A stretch of 64,000 bases of DNA from Coxiellaceae bacterium (GCA_011523685.1 WTGG01000023.1:214682-278681), one strand, 5' to 3'. Counted from the stretch's first letter, positions 8,528 to 17,786 are shown. Notes: generated by a model from the letters alone, not told the origin. Numbers and translations: made by a program.

Positions 8528-10552
8528 TTATACAGCAATGCCTGTTTGATTTAATAGTGCAACTGTTGAGGGTTTTCGGCCACACATCTTAATAAATACA
8601 TCAAGCGGTGGTATTGATCCGCCTAAGGCCAGAAATGTGTCTTTGTAACGTTGTGCTGTGGTAGGGTCGAAATGACCATGAATTTCAAATAATGAAAAAA
8701 TATCTGCGGCCATGACTTCGGCCCACTTATAGCTGTAATAGCCCGCACTATAACCGCCCGCAAATATATGGCTAAAACCATGTTGGAATCGATTATATTT
8801 GGGAAGTGGGTATAAGCTGGTCCTTGATCGAACACTGTCTAGGCATGCTTGAATGGCATCCGGTTTTTCTGGGTTAAATTCTATGTGTAAACGAAAGTCG
8901 AATAATGAAAATTCAAGTTGGCGGATCATACCCATGGCTGACTGAAAGTGTTTGGCGCGTTGCATTTTTGCAAAAAGCTCAGCGGGTAATGATTCGCCTG
9001 TTTGATAATGTTTAGAGAGTAGCTGTAGACAATCTTCTTGCCAGGCATAGTTTTCAAGGAATTGGCTAGCCACTTCAACAGCATCCCATGGGATCCCTGT
9101 AATACCGCTGGCCCCTAAATAATTCACTTGGGTGAGCATGTGTTGTGTTGCATGGCCAAACTCATGGAATAGGGTGACGACATCATCATGTGATAGTAAT
9201 GCTGGAGCATCATCAGTGGGTGGCATAAAGTTGCAGGTGATGAATGTCACGGGATGTTCTAGGGTATTCGTATCAGAAAGGTATCGGTTACGACAGTCAT
9301 CCATCCATGCTCCGCCCCGTTTGTTGTTGCGAGCATAGAGGTCTAGGTAGAAGTGACTGATAAGGTTACCTGATTGGTCGGTCACTTGGTAACACTGAAC
9401 GTCATCATGCCAAGTATCAAAAGCGTCACATTCCGATATTTCAAGGTGAAATAAACGTTCTGCTATTGTGAGTAAGCCTTGTATTACTTGAGGTGCAGGA
9501 AAGTAGGGGCGCAACATTTCATCGGATAAGTCATAGTACTGATGACGGTATTGTTCACTGGCATAAGCAATATCCCAGGCATTTAATGTATCCAGTTTAA
9601 GTTCAGATTGAGCGTATTGCTGGAGAGTTTTAAATTCTTTTTGAGCTTGAGGCTGTGATGCTTTAAGTAACTCATCAATAAACTCAAGCACCTCATCAGG
9701 GTGGTTGATCATTTTGGTGGCTAGTGAATACTCTGCTGTATTGTTAAAGCCTAATAATTGAGAGAGCTCAAGATTTAGTGTCAGAATGTTGTGCATTATT
9801 GATGAGTTATCTTTATCAGGGTTGTGTGGACCTTGATCTGAGGCTCGAGTGCAGTAGGCTTGATAAAGTCGTTCTCTTAGAGAGGCATCTTTAGCGTGCT
9901 GCATCACGGTTAAATAGGATGGTGCGTCCAACGTCAGTAGCCAGCCTGTTTTTCCAGAGTCAGTCGCTTTTTTTTCTGAGGCAGTAATAAATCGTTCAGG
10001 TAAGCCATCGAGTTGTTGGCGGTCAGTGACTAGGTGTTGCCACGTGTCTGAGGTGTCTAGTAGGTTAGCTTCAAATTGCGTTGAGAGTGTTGATAGTTCG
10101 GAAGCAATAGTAGCGTAGCGTTCTTTATCGGTGGCAGATAAATCGATGCCTGCCAATTTGAAGTCTCGCAGTTCGTTATTAATGATGGTTTGCTGAGCTG
10201 TATCTAGATCATGAAAGTGCGTTGAGGCTTTTAGTTGTTGTAATGCTTTAAATAAGCCATGGTGATGGCCAAGCCAGGTGGAAAATTCTGAGAGTAGCGG
10301 TAAGCAAGCTAGATAAGCTGACCGAAGATCTTCTGAGTCTTTGACATTGTGTAAGTGTGAAATAGGGCTCCAGAAATTATGTAGCTCAGCACTGAGCTTT
10401 TCTAAAGGTGCCATGAGTGTATCCCAAGTGGGCTCACATAGATCACTTAATAATGTGCTGATTTGTTCTCGTTGCTGAGTCAGTAGTGAGGATAGTTTAG
10501 ACTCAATGTGTTTAGGGTCAATGGAACTGAATGCGGGTAATGCGGTGCTCAT
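8528..10552 (-). CDS. prlC: Oligopeptidase A, M3 family metallopeptidase
   Basis: 674-residue zinc oligopeptidase, the usual length of E. coli PrlC. The zinc motif HEFGHATQHML lies near residue 465, with a downstream Glu in VEVASQFLENYAWQ as third ligand. The C-terminal block HIFAGGYSAGYYSYKWAEVMAADIF-like segment supplies the conserved substrate-binding tyrosines. There is no signal peptide, so it degrades peptides in the cytoplasm, including cleaved signal peptides by family knowledge. A RBS AAGGT precedes the ATG by about 9 bp. Confidence 0.94.
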   Translation of the reverse strand: MSTALPAFSSIDPKHIESKLSSLLTQQREQISTLLSDLCEPTWDTLMAPLEKLSAELHNFWSPISHLHNVKDSEDLRSAYLACLPLLSEFSTWLGHHHGLFKALQQLKASTHFHDLDTAQQTIINNELRDFKLAGIDLSATDKERYATIASELSTLSTQFEANLLDTSDTWQHLVTDRQQLDGLPERFITASEKKATDSGKTGWLLTLDAPSYLTVMQHAKDASLRERLYQAYCTRASDQGPHNPDKDNSSIMHNILTLNLELSQLLGFNNTAEYSLATKMINHPDEVLEFIDELLKASQPQAQKEFKTLQQYAQSELKLDTLNAWDIAYASEQYRHQYYDLSDEMLRPYFPAPQVIQGLLTIAERLFHLEISECDAFDTWHDDVQCYQVTDQSGNLISHFYLDLYARNNKRGGAWMDDCRNRYLSDTNTLEHPVTFITCNFMPPTDDAPALLSHDDVVTLFHEFGHATQHMLTQVNYLGASGITGIPWDAVEVASQFLENYAWQEDCLQLLSKHYQTGESLPAELFAKMQRAKHFQSAMGMIRQLEFSLFDFRLHIEFNPEKPDAIQACLDSVRSRTSLYPLPKYNRFQHGFSHIFAGGYSAGYYSYKWAEVMAADIFSLFEIHGHFDPTTAQRYKDTFLALGGSIPPLDVFIKMCGRKPSTVALLNQTGIAV

Positions 10553-10687
10553 TATATTTACCTTATTGCTCGTGAGGACTCATTGGATCAAAAAAAATCG
10601 GTAGGTGCAAGGAGAAGGTGCTGCTGGGTTAGCACTCTTATTGGTGCTTCGATACAATAAGTGTTGATTATAAAAAAGGTGTTGTTT

Positions 10688-11215
10688 ATGTCCATTCGTC
10701 AATTTGAATCTATTACTCCTACGCTTGCTGATAGTGTCTATGTGGATAGTGCAGCAGCGGTGATTGGTGATGTTGTGATTGGTGAGGGTAGTTCCATATG
10801 GCCTATGGCTGTGATTCGTGGTGATGTGAATACGATACGTATCGGTGAGCGAACCAGTATACAAGATGGGGCGATTATCCACGCTACTCATGCAGGACCT
10901 TTTACTGGAGACGGTTTTGGTACAGAGATTGGTAGTGATGTGACCGTAGGTCATCAAGCAGTGATACATGGGTGTGTCATACATGATCGTGTCTTAGTGG
11001 GGATGGGTGCAAAGGTATTAGATGGCGCGGTAATTGAGAGCGATGTCATGATTGGTGCAGGTTCTTTGGTTTCGCCTGGCAAGCGCTTAGAAAGTGGGTA
11101 TTTGTATTTTGGCTCGCCCGTTAAGCAGGTGAGAGTGTTGACGGAAAAAGAGCGTGAGTTCCTCAGTTATACGTCTAGCCATTATGTGAAGTTGGCGGTG
11201 AGGCATAAACAATAA
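10688..11215 (+). CDS. Gamma-class carbonic anhydrase-like protein, YrdA family
   Basis: 175-residue left-handed beta-helix protein with repeating hexapeptides. The three metal-binding histidines are visible in DGAIIHATH and in VTVGHQAVIHGC, as in the YrdA/gamma-CA family; SIWPMAVIRGDVNTIRIGERTSIQDGAIIH matches the family core. The ATG at 10688 with AAAGGTG 6-7 bp upstream is preferred to a TTG at 10661. Enzyme activity of YrdA-type members is not always demonstrated, so carbonic anhydrase function is an inference. Confidence 0.9.
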   Translation: MSIRQFESITPTLADSVYVDSAAAVIGDVVIGEGSSIWPMAVIRGDVNTIRIGERTSIQDGAIIHATHAGPFTGDGFGTEIGSDVTVGHQAVIHGCVIHDRVLVGMGAKVLDGAVIESDVMIGAGSLVSPGKRLESGYLYFGSPVKQVRVLTEKEREFLSYTSSHYVKLAVRHKQ

Positions 11216-11359
11216 AGCATATTATCTCTCTTATTCTATGGTATTAGCAATGTCCTGTTTAACGTGGTCGCGTTAATTTCATTTGTAAGGCTATTTCTTA
11301 TGTTGGTGGTTGTTCTCTGTCGTCGGAAGATTTATTTTTTATAGGTTTGTCGCAAGGTT

Positions 11360-12805
11360 TTATGATGTGTATAAATTCTCTGAGGTTGAAATAAGGTATT
11401 GGCATAGTTTGTCTTCGAACTGTTGGTATTTTTTTGAAGGGCCTACAAAACCATTAACCATAATGACAAAAATAAGCTTGTTATTATGACGCGTGTTAAT
11501 GTAGCCCGCTAAGCTACTGATGCCTGTCATTGATCCGGTTTTGGCAGCAACTCGATTAGATTGTTGATATTGATGCATCCTATGAGCGAGTGTTCCTGCC
11601 CCTCCTGGTTTGGGCAGGGCTGCTTTTAGGTCGTCGGATATTTTGGAGTGTTGCTGAATGAAATAGAGCAGTTGCGTGAACTGTTTTGGAGATGCAAGGT
11701 TGTAGCGCGATAATCCTGCTCCATCAGTAAGTAATGCTAGGTGAAAATCAATGCCTGTTTGTTCGCTCAGAATGTGTTGTAGTGCATGTATCCCATTTTG
11801 CCATGTGCCAGGCTCTTTGTAGTAATGGTGTCCTAGAGTTTTTAATAATGTATCTGCAGCAAGATTATCAGATTGAGTGAGCATGTGTTTAACGATCTCT
11901 GACATTGATGCAGAGTGATGTGTTGATAGTGGATGATTGGCTGATAAAGGCGTTGTTTTAAATTGAATACGTTGAGCACTGATGCCTGCAGTATTCATAG
12001 CTGTTTGTATTTTGCTGATGATGTAGGGCTCAGGATTTCTGATTGCTAAAGATCGACGTTGTTTTTTCCAGGGTTTGACTAGGCATCCGCCAATTGAATA
12101 GTGATTATTGGTGTCACTGTAGACGGTTAGGGGGCATGTTTTTTGATAGTGAGCTGTGGTCACTGCATGGTTAGAGAGTGTCAGTACATTTGATGGTAGA
12201 TTAGGCGATAGTTGAGGAGGTCTACCTGTTTGATTAGCAGGTAATAGGTGAAGAATAAATTTATTTTGATCAATGTTAGCGGCGCTCATAGGAGCAGCAA
12301 AGCTGTAGCTCAAGTCATCCCAGAGCCAGCCGGGAGGGTAGTAAATACTATCAAAGGCTGATGTATCTAAGTAGAGTGCCCCAGTAATATGCGTTACACC
12401 ATTGTGTTTGAGTTGTTTGAATAGTTGATTAAGATCTTTTGATGATAGGTAAGGGTCCCCGCTAAATTTTAGATAAGCATTACCCTTTAGGGTATGATTG
12501 ACGGGCTGATGGTTGGATGTAATTGTGGTTGTATAGGTAAAGTCTGGGTGTAGATATAAGAGAGCTGCGGTAGCGACAAAGAGTTTCTGTATACTCGCAG
12601 GCGTGAATAGTTGAGTAGCATTCTTTTGGTAGAGAATTTTTCCTGTTTTAGCCGATTGGATGATGATGCCAATGTGTGGCTGGTAAGCTGTTTTGGGTAA
12701 TGATGATTCTAGCCACTGTGTAAGTGGTGGAGATGTATCCGCCAGTGCGCTAGTCATTGATAGTGTGAGTAAGTAGTAGCTGATTAACAGTAGTAGTCGT
12801 TTCAC
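11360..12805 (-). CDS. dacB: D-alanyl-D-alanine carboxypeptidase/endopeptidase, PBP4 family
   Basis: 481-residue periplasmic penicillin-binding protein that trims or opens peptide cross-bridges. All three active-site motifs are present: SIQK (S-x-x-K, about residue 71), SDN in TQSDNLAADTLL, and KTGS in AAKTGSMTGISS. The N-terminus VKRLLLLISYYLLTLSMTSALA is a signal peptide, which supports the GTG start at 12805. That GTG lies one base after the TAA of the upstream membrane-protein gene, so translation is probably coupled. The ADTSPPL segment would begin the mature protein. Confidence 0.92.
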   Translation of the reverse strand: MKRLLLLISYYLLTLSMTSALADTSPPLTQWLESSLPKTAYQPHIGIIIQSAKTGKILYQKNATQLFTPASIQKLFVATAALLYLHPDFTYTTTITSNHQPVNHTLKGNAYLKFSGDPYLSSKDLNQLFKQLKHNGVTHITGALYLDTSAFDSIYYPPGWLWDDLSYSFAAPMSAANIDQNKFILHLLPANQTGRPPQLSPNLPSNVLTLSNHAVTTAHYQKTCPLTVYSDTNNHYSIGGCLVKPWKKQRRSLAIRNPEPYIISKIQTAMNTAGISAQRIQFKTTPLSANHPLSTHHSASMSEIVKHMLTQSDNLAADTLLKTLGHHYYKEPGTWQNGIHALQHILSEQTGIDFHLALLTDGAGLSRYNLASPKQFTQLLYFIQQHSKISDDLKAALPKPGGAGTLAHRMHQYQQSNRVAAKTGSMTGISSLAGYINTRHNNKLIFVIMVNGFVGPSKKYQQFEDKLCQYLISTSENLYTS

Positions 12806-12806
12806 G

Positions 12807-13340
12807 TTAATCAGCTCTTTTGCGCTGTGTATGTAAAATAACATAAATAATGAGGGCTACGATGGTAATTATAGGGATCATGATGATAGAAAGATAGGCT
12901 TGAACCATGGCAGCGCCTGCTGCAAAAATACCTAATGTGATACCTATTAATAGAAAAATGGGATCGGTATAGACGCCAGCTAAAAAGACACTGAGAGCTA
13001 ATAAGGTTACACACATCAGTCCTGCTTGTGTTGTTCCCATGACACCTGTGCTAACAAAAAAGGTGGCTAAATAAATTAAAATCAGTAAGCCAATCCAATG
13101 TAATACTTGGTGCCAGATGGTGGTGAGCATATTCGTATTGCTATTTCTATCAAGATACCAATATAGCCAAATTGAGAGAATCGCAAAGAGTACCGATGTA
13201 ATTTGAATATAAGGCCAAAATAACTTGTGATTGAGGTCCATAATAAGAAGGCCAATAAAGCCGGTGATGAGCATAATAGCAAATACAAATAGGCGTGCTT
13301 TAAAGTGTTTGTGATGATCGGGATGGTGTGATGATGTCAT
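12807..13340 (-). CDS. Uncharacterised multi-pass membrane protein
   Basis: 177 residues; I do not recognise the family. A short His-rich cytoplasmic start (HHPDHHKHF) is followed by about five or six membrane segments, roughly residues 16-36, 43-63, 80-100, 105-123, 128-147 and 150-171, and a basic tail HTQRKRAD. Its stop codon lies one base before the dacB start, so the two genes should be cotranslated. A link to cell-wall metabolism is suggested only by that coupling. Orientation and function are unknown. Confidence 0.75.
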   Translation of the reverse strand: MTSSHHPDHHKHFKARLFVFAIMLITGFIGLLIMDLNHKLFWPYIQITSVLFAILSIWLYWYLDRNSNTNMLTTIWHQVLHWIGLLILIYLATFFVSTGVMGTTQAGLMCVTLLALSVFLAGVYTDPIFLLIGITLGIFAAGAAMVQAYLSIIMIPIITIVALIIYVILHTQRKRAD

Positions 13341-13443
13341 GTGAGGTCCTTAATGCATCAAGAGGTGGTGATAAATTATCATCAGAATAACAAGTAACGT
13401 GTAGGCTCACAAGGTGGTGGTTACAAACAGAGCGGGAAGGTGG

Positions 13444-14436
13444 CTATGATGCTGTTATTGGTCGAATCCATGGTTTTTGTGTGTGCGTAGATGCAGGTAG
13501 TGCTTGTAATGCCAGTTTTGCTTCATGAATGGTTTTGTAGTTGCCGCTGATCAGAATAAAGCGAACTTGTTTATCCTGTATGACTTCAAGAATGCGGCTG
13601 TTTGTTATGTGAAGTTTTTGTTGTAAGGCTTTTGTAGCTGCTGAGTCATGACTGCTTGCCCATTGTAATGTGTAGTGTGTTTTGGTTGTGATGGGTTGTT
13701 TCTTTATAGGTGCTTTAGCTGTCGGTATTTTAGGTGGTTGAGTGGCTTGATTAGTTTGTTGTGAATGTATCGGATGGATCAGTTGTGTGTTCGGTGTTAG
13801 AGGAGGTGTGTTATATGAGTGTTTTGGATGGTGCTGCATTTGCCAGAGGATGTACATCAGTATTCCCAATAACACTAATGAGATCATTTTTACAGGATGT
13901 TGGTTAACGCGGGCCATGATTGCTTGGGATGATTGCTGGTAAGTGCGTTGTGATTGATTGGTGTTATGTGTCGTAGTATTTGGCGTATTAAGTTGGGTTT
14001 GTGATGCTGGCGGTAATGATGAGTTGTTGAGTTCCTGATTATAGGGATCTTGAGTGCCACATAATACGATTTGGAGTAGTGGCTGGGGTAGCTCATGTTG
14101 TTGTTGAGCCAGGTGTTTGAGTGCGGTCAATGTTGATAGAGGAAGTGTGTCACAGAGCTCTATAATGAGGATGCGATATTCATGGTGAGACTGTAAGTGA
14201 TTCAGGATGCTTTGTAGTTGTTGTTCAAGGCTCATCGACTGGGTGATTACGTGGTCTAATGACCATCGTTTGATGTGGTGAGGTGTCAGTGATTGGTGAT
14301 TGCTAATGCGGAGGATGGGTGTTGAGCTTGGTTGCGTTGCAAGCCATTCGTCGAGTTGTCTTTGACGTATAGATTGATCCTTATTAATGAATGTGATGAT
14401 GGGGAGAGGAAGTGCGTTTGTTTCTAAGGTGGTCAT
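13444..14436 (-). CDS. DamX-like SPOR-domain protein
   Basis: 330-residue single-pass membrane protein. The last 75 residues (HYTLQWASSHDS... to PWIRPITAS) match the DamX SPOR domain closely, including ILISGNYKTIHEAKLALQ and LPA...KPWIRP; SPOR domains bind denuded septal peptidoglycan. A membrane segment lies at about 183-200, preceded by a Gln/Thr-rich linker. Residues 1-130 look like a shrunken AAA-type domain (ILIIELCDTLPLSTLTALKHL resembles Walker B and sensor) but have no Walker A loop. The gene is not next to aroK/aroB, where damX usually sits. AAGGAAG precedes the ATG. Confidence 0.8.
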   Translation of the reverse strand: MTTLETNALPLPIITFINKDQSIRQRQLDEWLATQPSSTPILRISNHQSLTPHHIKRWSLDHVITQSMSLEQQLQSILNHLQSHHEYRILIIELCDTLPLSTLTALKHLAQQQHELPQPLLQIVLCGTQDPYNQELNNSSLPPASQTQLNTPNTTTHNTNQSQRTYQQSSQAIMARVNQHPVKMISLVLLGILMYILWQMQHHPKHSYNTPPLTPNTQLIHPIHSQQTNQATQPPKIPTAKAPIKKQPITTKTHYTLQWASSHDSAATKALQQKLHITNSRILEVIQDKQVRFILISGNYKTIHEAKLALQALPASTHTQKPWIRPITAS

Positions 14437-14572
14437 GCGGTTCAGCTTCCTTGTTATGTGTGCCCAAATTTTTCAGTTGATAGTGTGCTCTTATGAAGAC
14501 ATGCTGAGTGTTGTTGAACGATGTTAGCCGAAGTCTTTTATCAGTGCAAATAGTAGTATTTAGTGTTCTTGC

Positions 14573-14604
14573 AAAAAAAAACCGCAGATAACTGCGGTTT
14601 TTTT
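14573..14604 (-). terminator. Rho-independent terminator of the porin gene
   Basis: A perfect 7-bp stem, ACCGCAG-ATAA-CTGCGGT, flanked by eight A on one side and seven T on the other. It lies 15 bp after the stop of the porin gene and could work on both strands. Confidence 0.85.
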
Positions 14605-14619
14605 GAAGGTGTTTGGGTG

Positions 14620-15912
14620 TTAGAAATAGAAACCCATGACCATGGTGACGACATTGCTATGACCGCCAGCTGGAGGTCCGTCTTGGTTGTCTCCTGTTGC
14701 GCTGTCTTTGGTGCAATAATTTTTATTATAGCTGTATTCAACTGCCTGGATGGTGTCTCTCCAGATGGACGTGCTAGCGACGAGGTTATAGCTTTCTTTA
14801 GGGAGGTTGAGTGCTAATGATTCCCACGTTTCAGCATACATTATACCGACTAATGACGGTTTGTTGTAAGCTGTGAAGCTATAGTCAAGTTCTGCTTGTA
14901 GTGCTCTTGGTGTGGCACCTTCATTGTTGAAGGATAAGTCATTTTTATCAAAAGACTCTGTAGCACTGATATATTCCCCAATCATTGTAAAGTTGCCCGC
15001 TCCAATAGATCCGTAGATGTCTGCACCTGGTACATCGTGAGCAAGTTCCACATCGTTGATCGCAAAGCCTTCAAAACCTTCGTCATAGCCTGTGTCACGC
15101 ATGCCGAGTGAGTCTGCAATATTGCTGACGTAGCTAGCACCGATTTCAAACGGATGATTGCCTTCAGATGTTTTGTAGCCGATGTTTGCACCACCTTCTT
15201 CAGAGAAAGCGTTGGGTGAATTTTGGTAAGAGTTGTATCCAAACACTTCAGCATAAAGGCCATTTTTCGAGTAGCCTAACAGCGTTGCTGTGTCTTGAAT
15301 TTGCGCGAGTGATTGTGTTTCGGGTGTGGTCCACATGGCGGTGTTGTAACGTCCAAATGGCATGTACATTTTACCCATGGATAGGTAGAACGGTGACTCT
15401 TTAAGATTACCAATAGTCGCATAACCCATGTTGAGGTAAATGGTATTTTGCGGATTTCTGCTACCTGTAACAGCAGGTATGTTTTGGTAATCTAAAGATA
15501 CAAAACCACTGACCCAAGGGTTAATAAAGGTGGCTGTTTCAAGCTCAGCTGTCCCAATTGAGCTATTGAAGTCAGTTGAGCCGTTTGATGCATCATTCAT
15601 GATGAAGTTTCCTTCAAAAGCACCACCTAGTACGATGACAGGACGTTGGTTGGTAACATTTTTATCAGCCAAGTAGTCGGTGAATGATTGATGTGTTTCG
15701 AGTAACTGTAAGTCATGGTTAGTCGATGAAAATCCATAGAGAAGGTCTGATGCGTCCTGTGCTGATTCATCGCCAAATAAGGGGGCTGTGATCACTGTAG
15801 GGATGTGATTGTAAAATAAGTTATCAAAATTCGTAGCTGTATCATCTGCGCAGGCGATACTGCTGATTGCTAGTGTGCCTATTAATGCACAAAATCGACC
15901 GGACATGGTCAT
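14620..15912 (-). CDS. Outer-membrane porin, LbtU-like siderophore porin family
   Basis: 430 residues with a signal peptide (MTMSGRFCALIGTLAISSIACA), many alternating amphipathic strands and a C-terminal aromatic end, VTMVMGFYF, as expected of an outer-membrane beta-barrel. Segments such as SIWRDTIQAVEYSYNKNY, ALQAELDYSF and YAETWESLALNLPKESYNL resemble the LbtU family, described in Legionella as a siderophore (legiobactin) uptake porin. The family call is from memory of these motifs and the substrate is inference. AAGGAG lies 7 bp before the ATG. No clear Fur box was seen upstream. Confidence 0.7.
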   Translation of the reverse strand: MTMSGRFCALIGTLAISSIACADDTATNFDNLFYNHIPTVITAPLFGDESAQDASDLLYGFSSTNHDLQLLETHQSFTDYLADKNVTNQRPVIVLGGAFEGNFIMNDASNGSTDFNSSIGTAELETATFINPWVSGFVSLDYQNIPAVTGSRNPQNTIYLNMGYATIGNLKESPFYLSMGKMYMPFGRYNTAMWTTPETQSLAQIQDTATLLGYSKNGLYAEVFGYNSYQNSPNAFSEEGGANIGYKTSEGNHPFEIGASYVSNIADSLGMRDTGYDEGFEGFAINDVELAHDVPGADIYGSIGAGNFTMIGEYISATESFDKNDLSFNNEGATPRALQAELDYSFTAYNKPSLVGIMYAETWESLALNLPKESYNLVASTSIWRDTIQAVEYSYNKNYCTKDSATGDNQDGPPAGGHSNVVTMVMGFYF

Positions 15913-16043
15913 ATTGGTTCTCCTTTGCTGAGTCTATCAAATAGTTTTAAAGCGCCGCGATTAAACGGACATGGAACGCTACCGTATGATCATAGTGATT
16001 GCAATACGTGATTGGCCCTTCCAACGATAGGTTGGTCTTTGTA

Positions 16044-16072
16044 CTGACTGTTTGATTGGTTTTCGTTACAAT
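16044..16072 (+). promoter_or_regulatory. Possible pyrC promoter
   Basis: CTGACT at 16044-16049 and TACAAT at 16067-16072 with a 17-bp spacer. Transcription would start near 16079, only about 18 nt before the pyrC GTG. The -35 box matches the consensus at four of six positions. Confidence 0.4.
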
Positions 16073-16096
16073 GGCTGCTTTTATGAAGGGGGTTAT

Positions 16097-17194
16097 GTGA
16101 AGGCTTTCACCATTCGAGCGCCAGATGATTGGCATTGTCACCTTCGTGATGGTGACGTGTTATCACGAACAGTGGCGGATCAGTCGCGATACTTTATACG
16201 GAGTATGGTGATGCCTAATTTAGCTTCACCTGTCTTAACGATTGATGATGCTCAGGCGTATTATCAGCGTATCATGATGCATGTTCCTTCTGGGCGTCAA
16301 TGGCAGCCTTGTATGACACTGTATTTAACAGAGTCTATGGATGCAAAAACCATACGCATGGCAAAGCAATCCTCTTGTGTTTTGGCCGTCAAGTTATATC
16401 CTGCAGGAGCAACAACACGATCTGAGTTTGGTGTATCAAATTTATCTCGTATTGAGCCTATCTTATCAGTGATGGAAGCAGCGGGCTTACCCTTATTGGT
16501 GCATGGTGAAGTGGTTGATGATGCGTGTGATATTTTTGATCGTGAAGCACAGTTTATCGATCGTTATTTGCAACCTCTGGTGGGGAAGTTTCCTCGCTTG
16601 CGTGTTGTTTTAGAGCATATTACCACGCAAGCAGCTGTTCAGTTTGTGCGTTCGTCCTCTAATAACGTGGCGGCAACAATTACCCCACATCATCTGTTAT
16701 TAAATCGTAATGATTTATTAGTCGGTGGTTTGAAGCCTCATCACTATTGTTTGCCAGTATTGAAACGATCTCGTGATCAGCAAGCGTTAATTGAGGCAGC
16801 TATCAGTGGGCATCCTCGTTTTTTCTTGGGTACAGATAGCGCTCCTCATGCTGTCGATGCTAAAGAATCAGCGTGTGGTTGTGCTGGGATTTATTCTGCT
16901 CATGCTGCATTGGAGTTATACGCTGAAGTATTTGAGCAATATGATGCGTTAGATCGTTTGGAAGGGTTTGCGAGTGAATTTGGCGCGCGTTTTTATCAGT
17001 TACCCTTAAATGAACAAAGGGTGACATTAGTTAAAGCATCACAGGCAGTACCCGAGCAGTTAACGTTTGGTTCTGATATGCTCGTGCCATTATTTGCGGG
17101 TCAGCCTATTGGATGGTCAATCAGAAATATTGAGCCGGCAAATAATAAATGCGATGAAAAGGGTAAGGAGAGTACGAGTGAGTATGAGTATTAA
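16097..17194 (+). CDS. pyrC: Dihydroorotase
   Basis: Cyclises carbamoyl aspartate to dihydroorotate in pyrimidine synthesis. 365 residues, similar to the 348-residue E. coli enzyme. All metal ligands are visible: DDWHCHLRDG (H-x-H, about 11-13), the carboxylated Lys in VLAVKLYPAGATT (about 100), LLVHGEV, VLEHITT and LGTDSAPH. The GTG at 16097 with GAAGGGGG 4-5 bp upstream gives the family N-terminus; no in-frame ATG exists nearby. A five-codon reading frame, ATG at 16083 to TGA at 16098-16100, overlaps this start. The 3' end overlaps rnt. Confidence 0.94.
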   Translation: MKAFTIRAPDDWHCHLRDGDVLSRTVADQSRYFIRSMVMPNLASPVLTIDDAQAYYQRIMMHVPSGRQWQPCMTLYLTESMDAKTIRMAKQSSCVLAVKLYPAGATTRSEFGVSNLSRIEPILSVMEAAGLPLLVHGEVVDDACDIFDREAQFIDRYLQPLVGKFPRLRVVLEHITTQAAVQFVRSSSNNVAATITPHHLLLNRNDLLVGGLKPHHYCLPVLKRSRDQQALIEAAISGHPRFFLGTDSAPHAVDAKESACGCAGIYSAHAALELYAEVFEQYDALDRLEGFASEFGARFYQLPLNEQRVTLVKASQAVPEQLTFGSDMLVPLFAGQPIGWSIRNIEPANNKCDEKGKESTSEYEY

Positions 17195-17786
17195 AAAACG
17201 TTTTGATGGCTATTTGCCGGTTGTCGTTGATGTTGAAACGGGTGGGGTGGATGATACTCGCCATGCTTTGTTGGAGATCGCTGCTGTGTGGGTTGACTGC
17301 CAGGAAGATGGTGTCTTAGTGCCTCAAGACTCTTTTTCAACACATGTGATTCCCTTTGAGGGTTCGGTGATTGATCCAAAAGCACTGGAAATTAATCATA
17401 TTGAACCAGATCACCCATTTAGGTTTGCGCTACCCGAAGAAGAGGTGTTGAAAGAGTTATTTGCTTATGTGAATCAAGCGCTGGAAAAGACAGGTTGTCG
17501 ACGAGCTGTGTTAGTGGGGCATAATGCGCACTTTGATCTGGGTTTTTTGATGGCTGCAGTGAAGCGTTGTGGTATCACGAAAATTCCCTTTCATGGTTTT
17601 ACCTGTTTTGATACAGCTACATTAGCTGGATTAGCTTGTAAAAAGACGGTGTTGGCAAAAGCCATACGAGTGGCAAAGATACCGTTTGATGAATCAGAAG
17701 CTCATTCAGCAGTCTACGATACAGTGAAAACAGCGGAGTTATTTTGTCATATCATTAATCAGTATGATCAGGCTGTGGCTCACTAG
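17178..17786 (+). CDS. rnt: Ribonuclease T
   Basis: DEDD 3'-5' exoribonuclease that trims tRNA and other stable RNA ends. The catalytic residues are visible: VVVDVETGG (Asp and Glu, about 12-19), VGHNAHFDLGF (third Asp), and EAHSAVYDTVKTAELF near the C-terminus with the His and last Asp. About 202 residues. AAGGAG at 17165-17170 fits a GTG start at 17178 best (7-bp spacing); ATG at 17184 is the alternative. Either start lies inside the end of pyrC, so translation is coupled. Confidence 0.93.
   Translation: MSMSIKKRFDGYLPVVVDVETGGVDDTRHALLEIAAVWVDCQEDGVLVPQDSFSTHVIPFEGSVIDPKALEINHIEPDHPFRFALPEEEVLKELFAYVNQALEKTGCRRAVLVGHNAHFDLGFLMAAVKRCGITKIPFHGFTCFDTATLAGLACKKTVLAKAIRVAKIPFDESEAHSAVYDTVKTAELFCHIINQYDQAVAH

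Noticed and set aside
10580..10984. 134-codon minus-strand reading frame over the carbonic anhydrase gene
   Set aside because: Antisense to a clearly conserved protein, with low-complexity His/Thr-rich composition and no RBS or family match.
11259..11276. TTAACG-TGGTCG-CGTTAA dyad after the carbonic anhydrase gene as a terminator
   Set aside because: The stem is only 6 bp and A+T-rich and no proper T-run follows, so it is not convincing.
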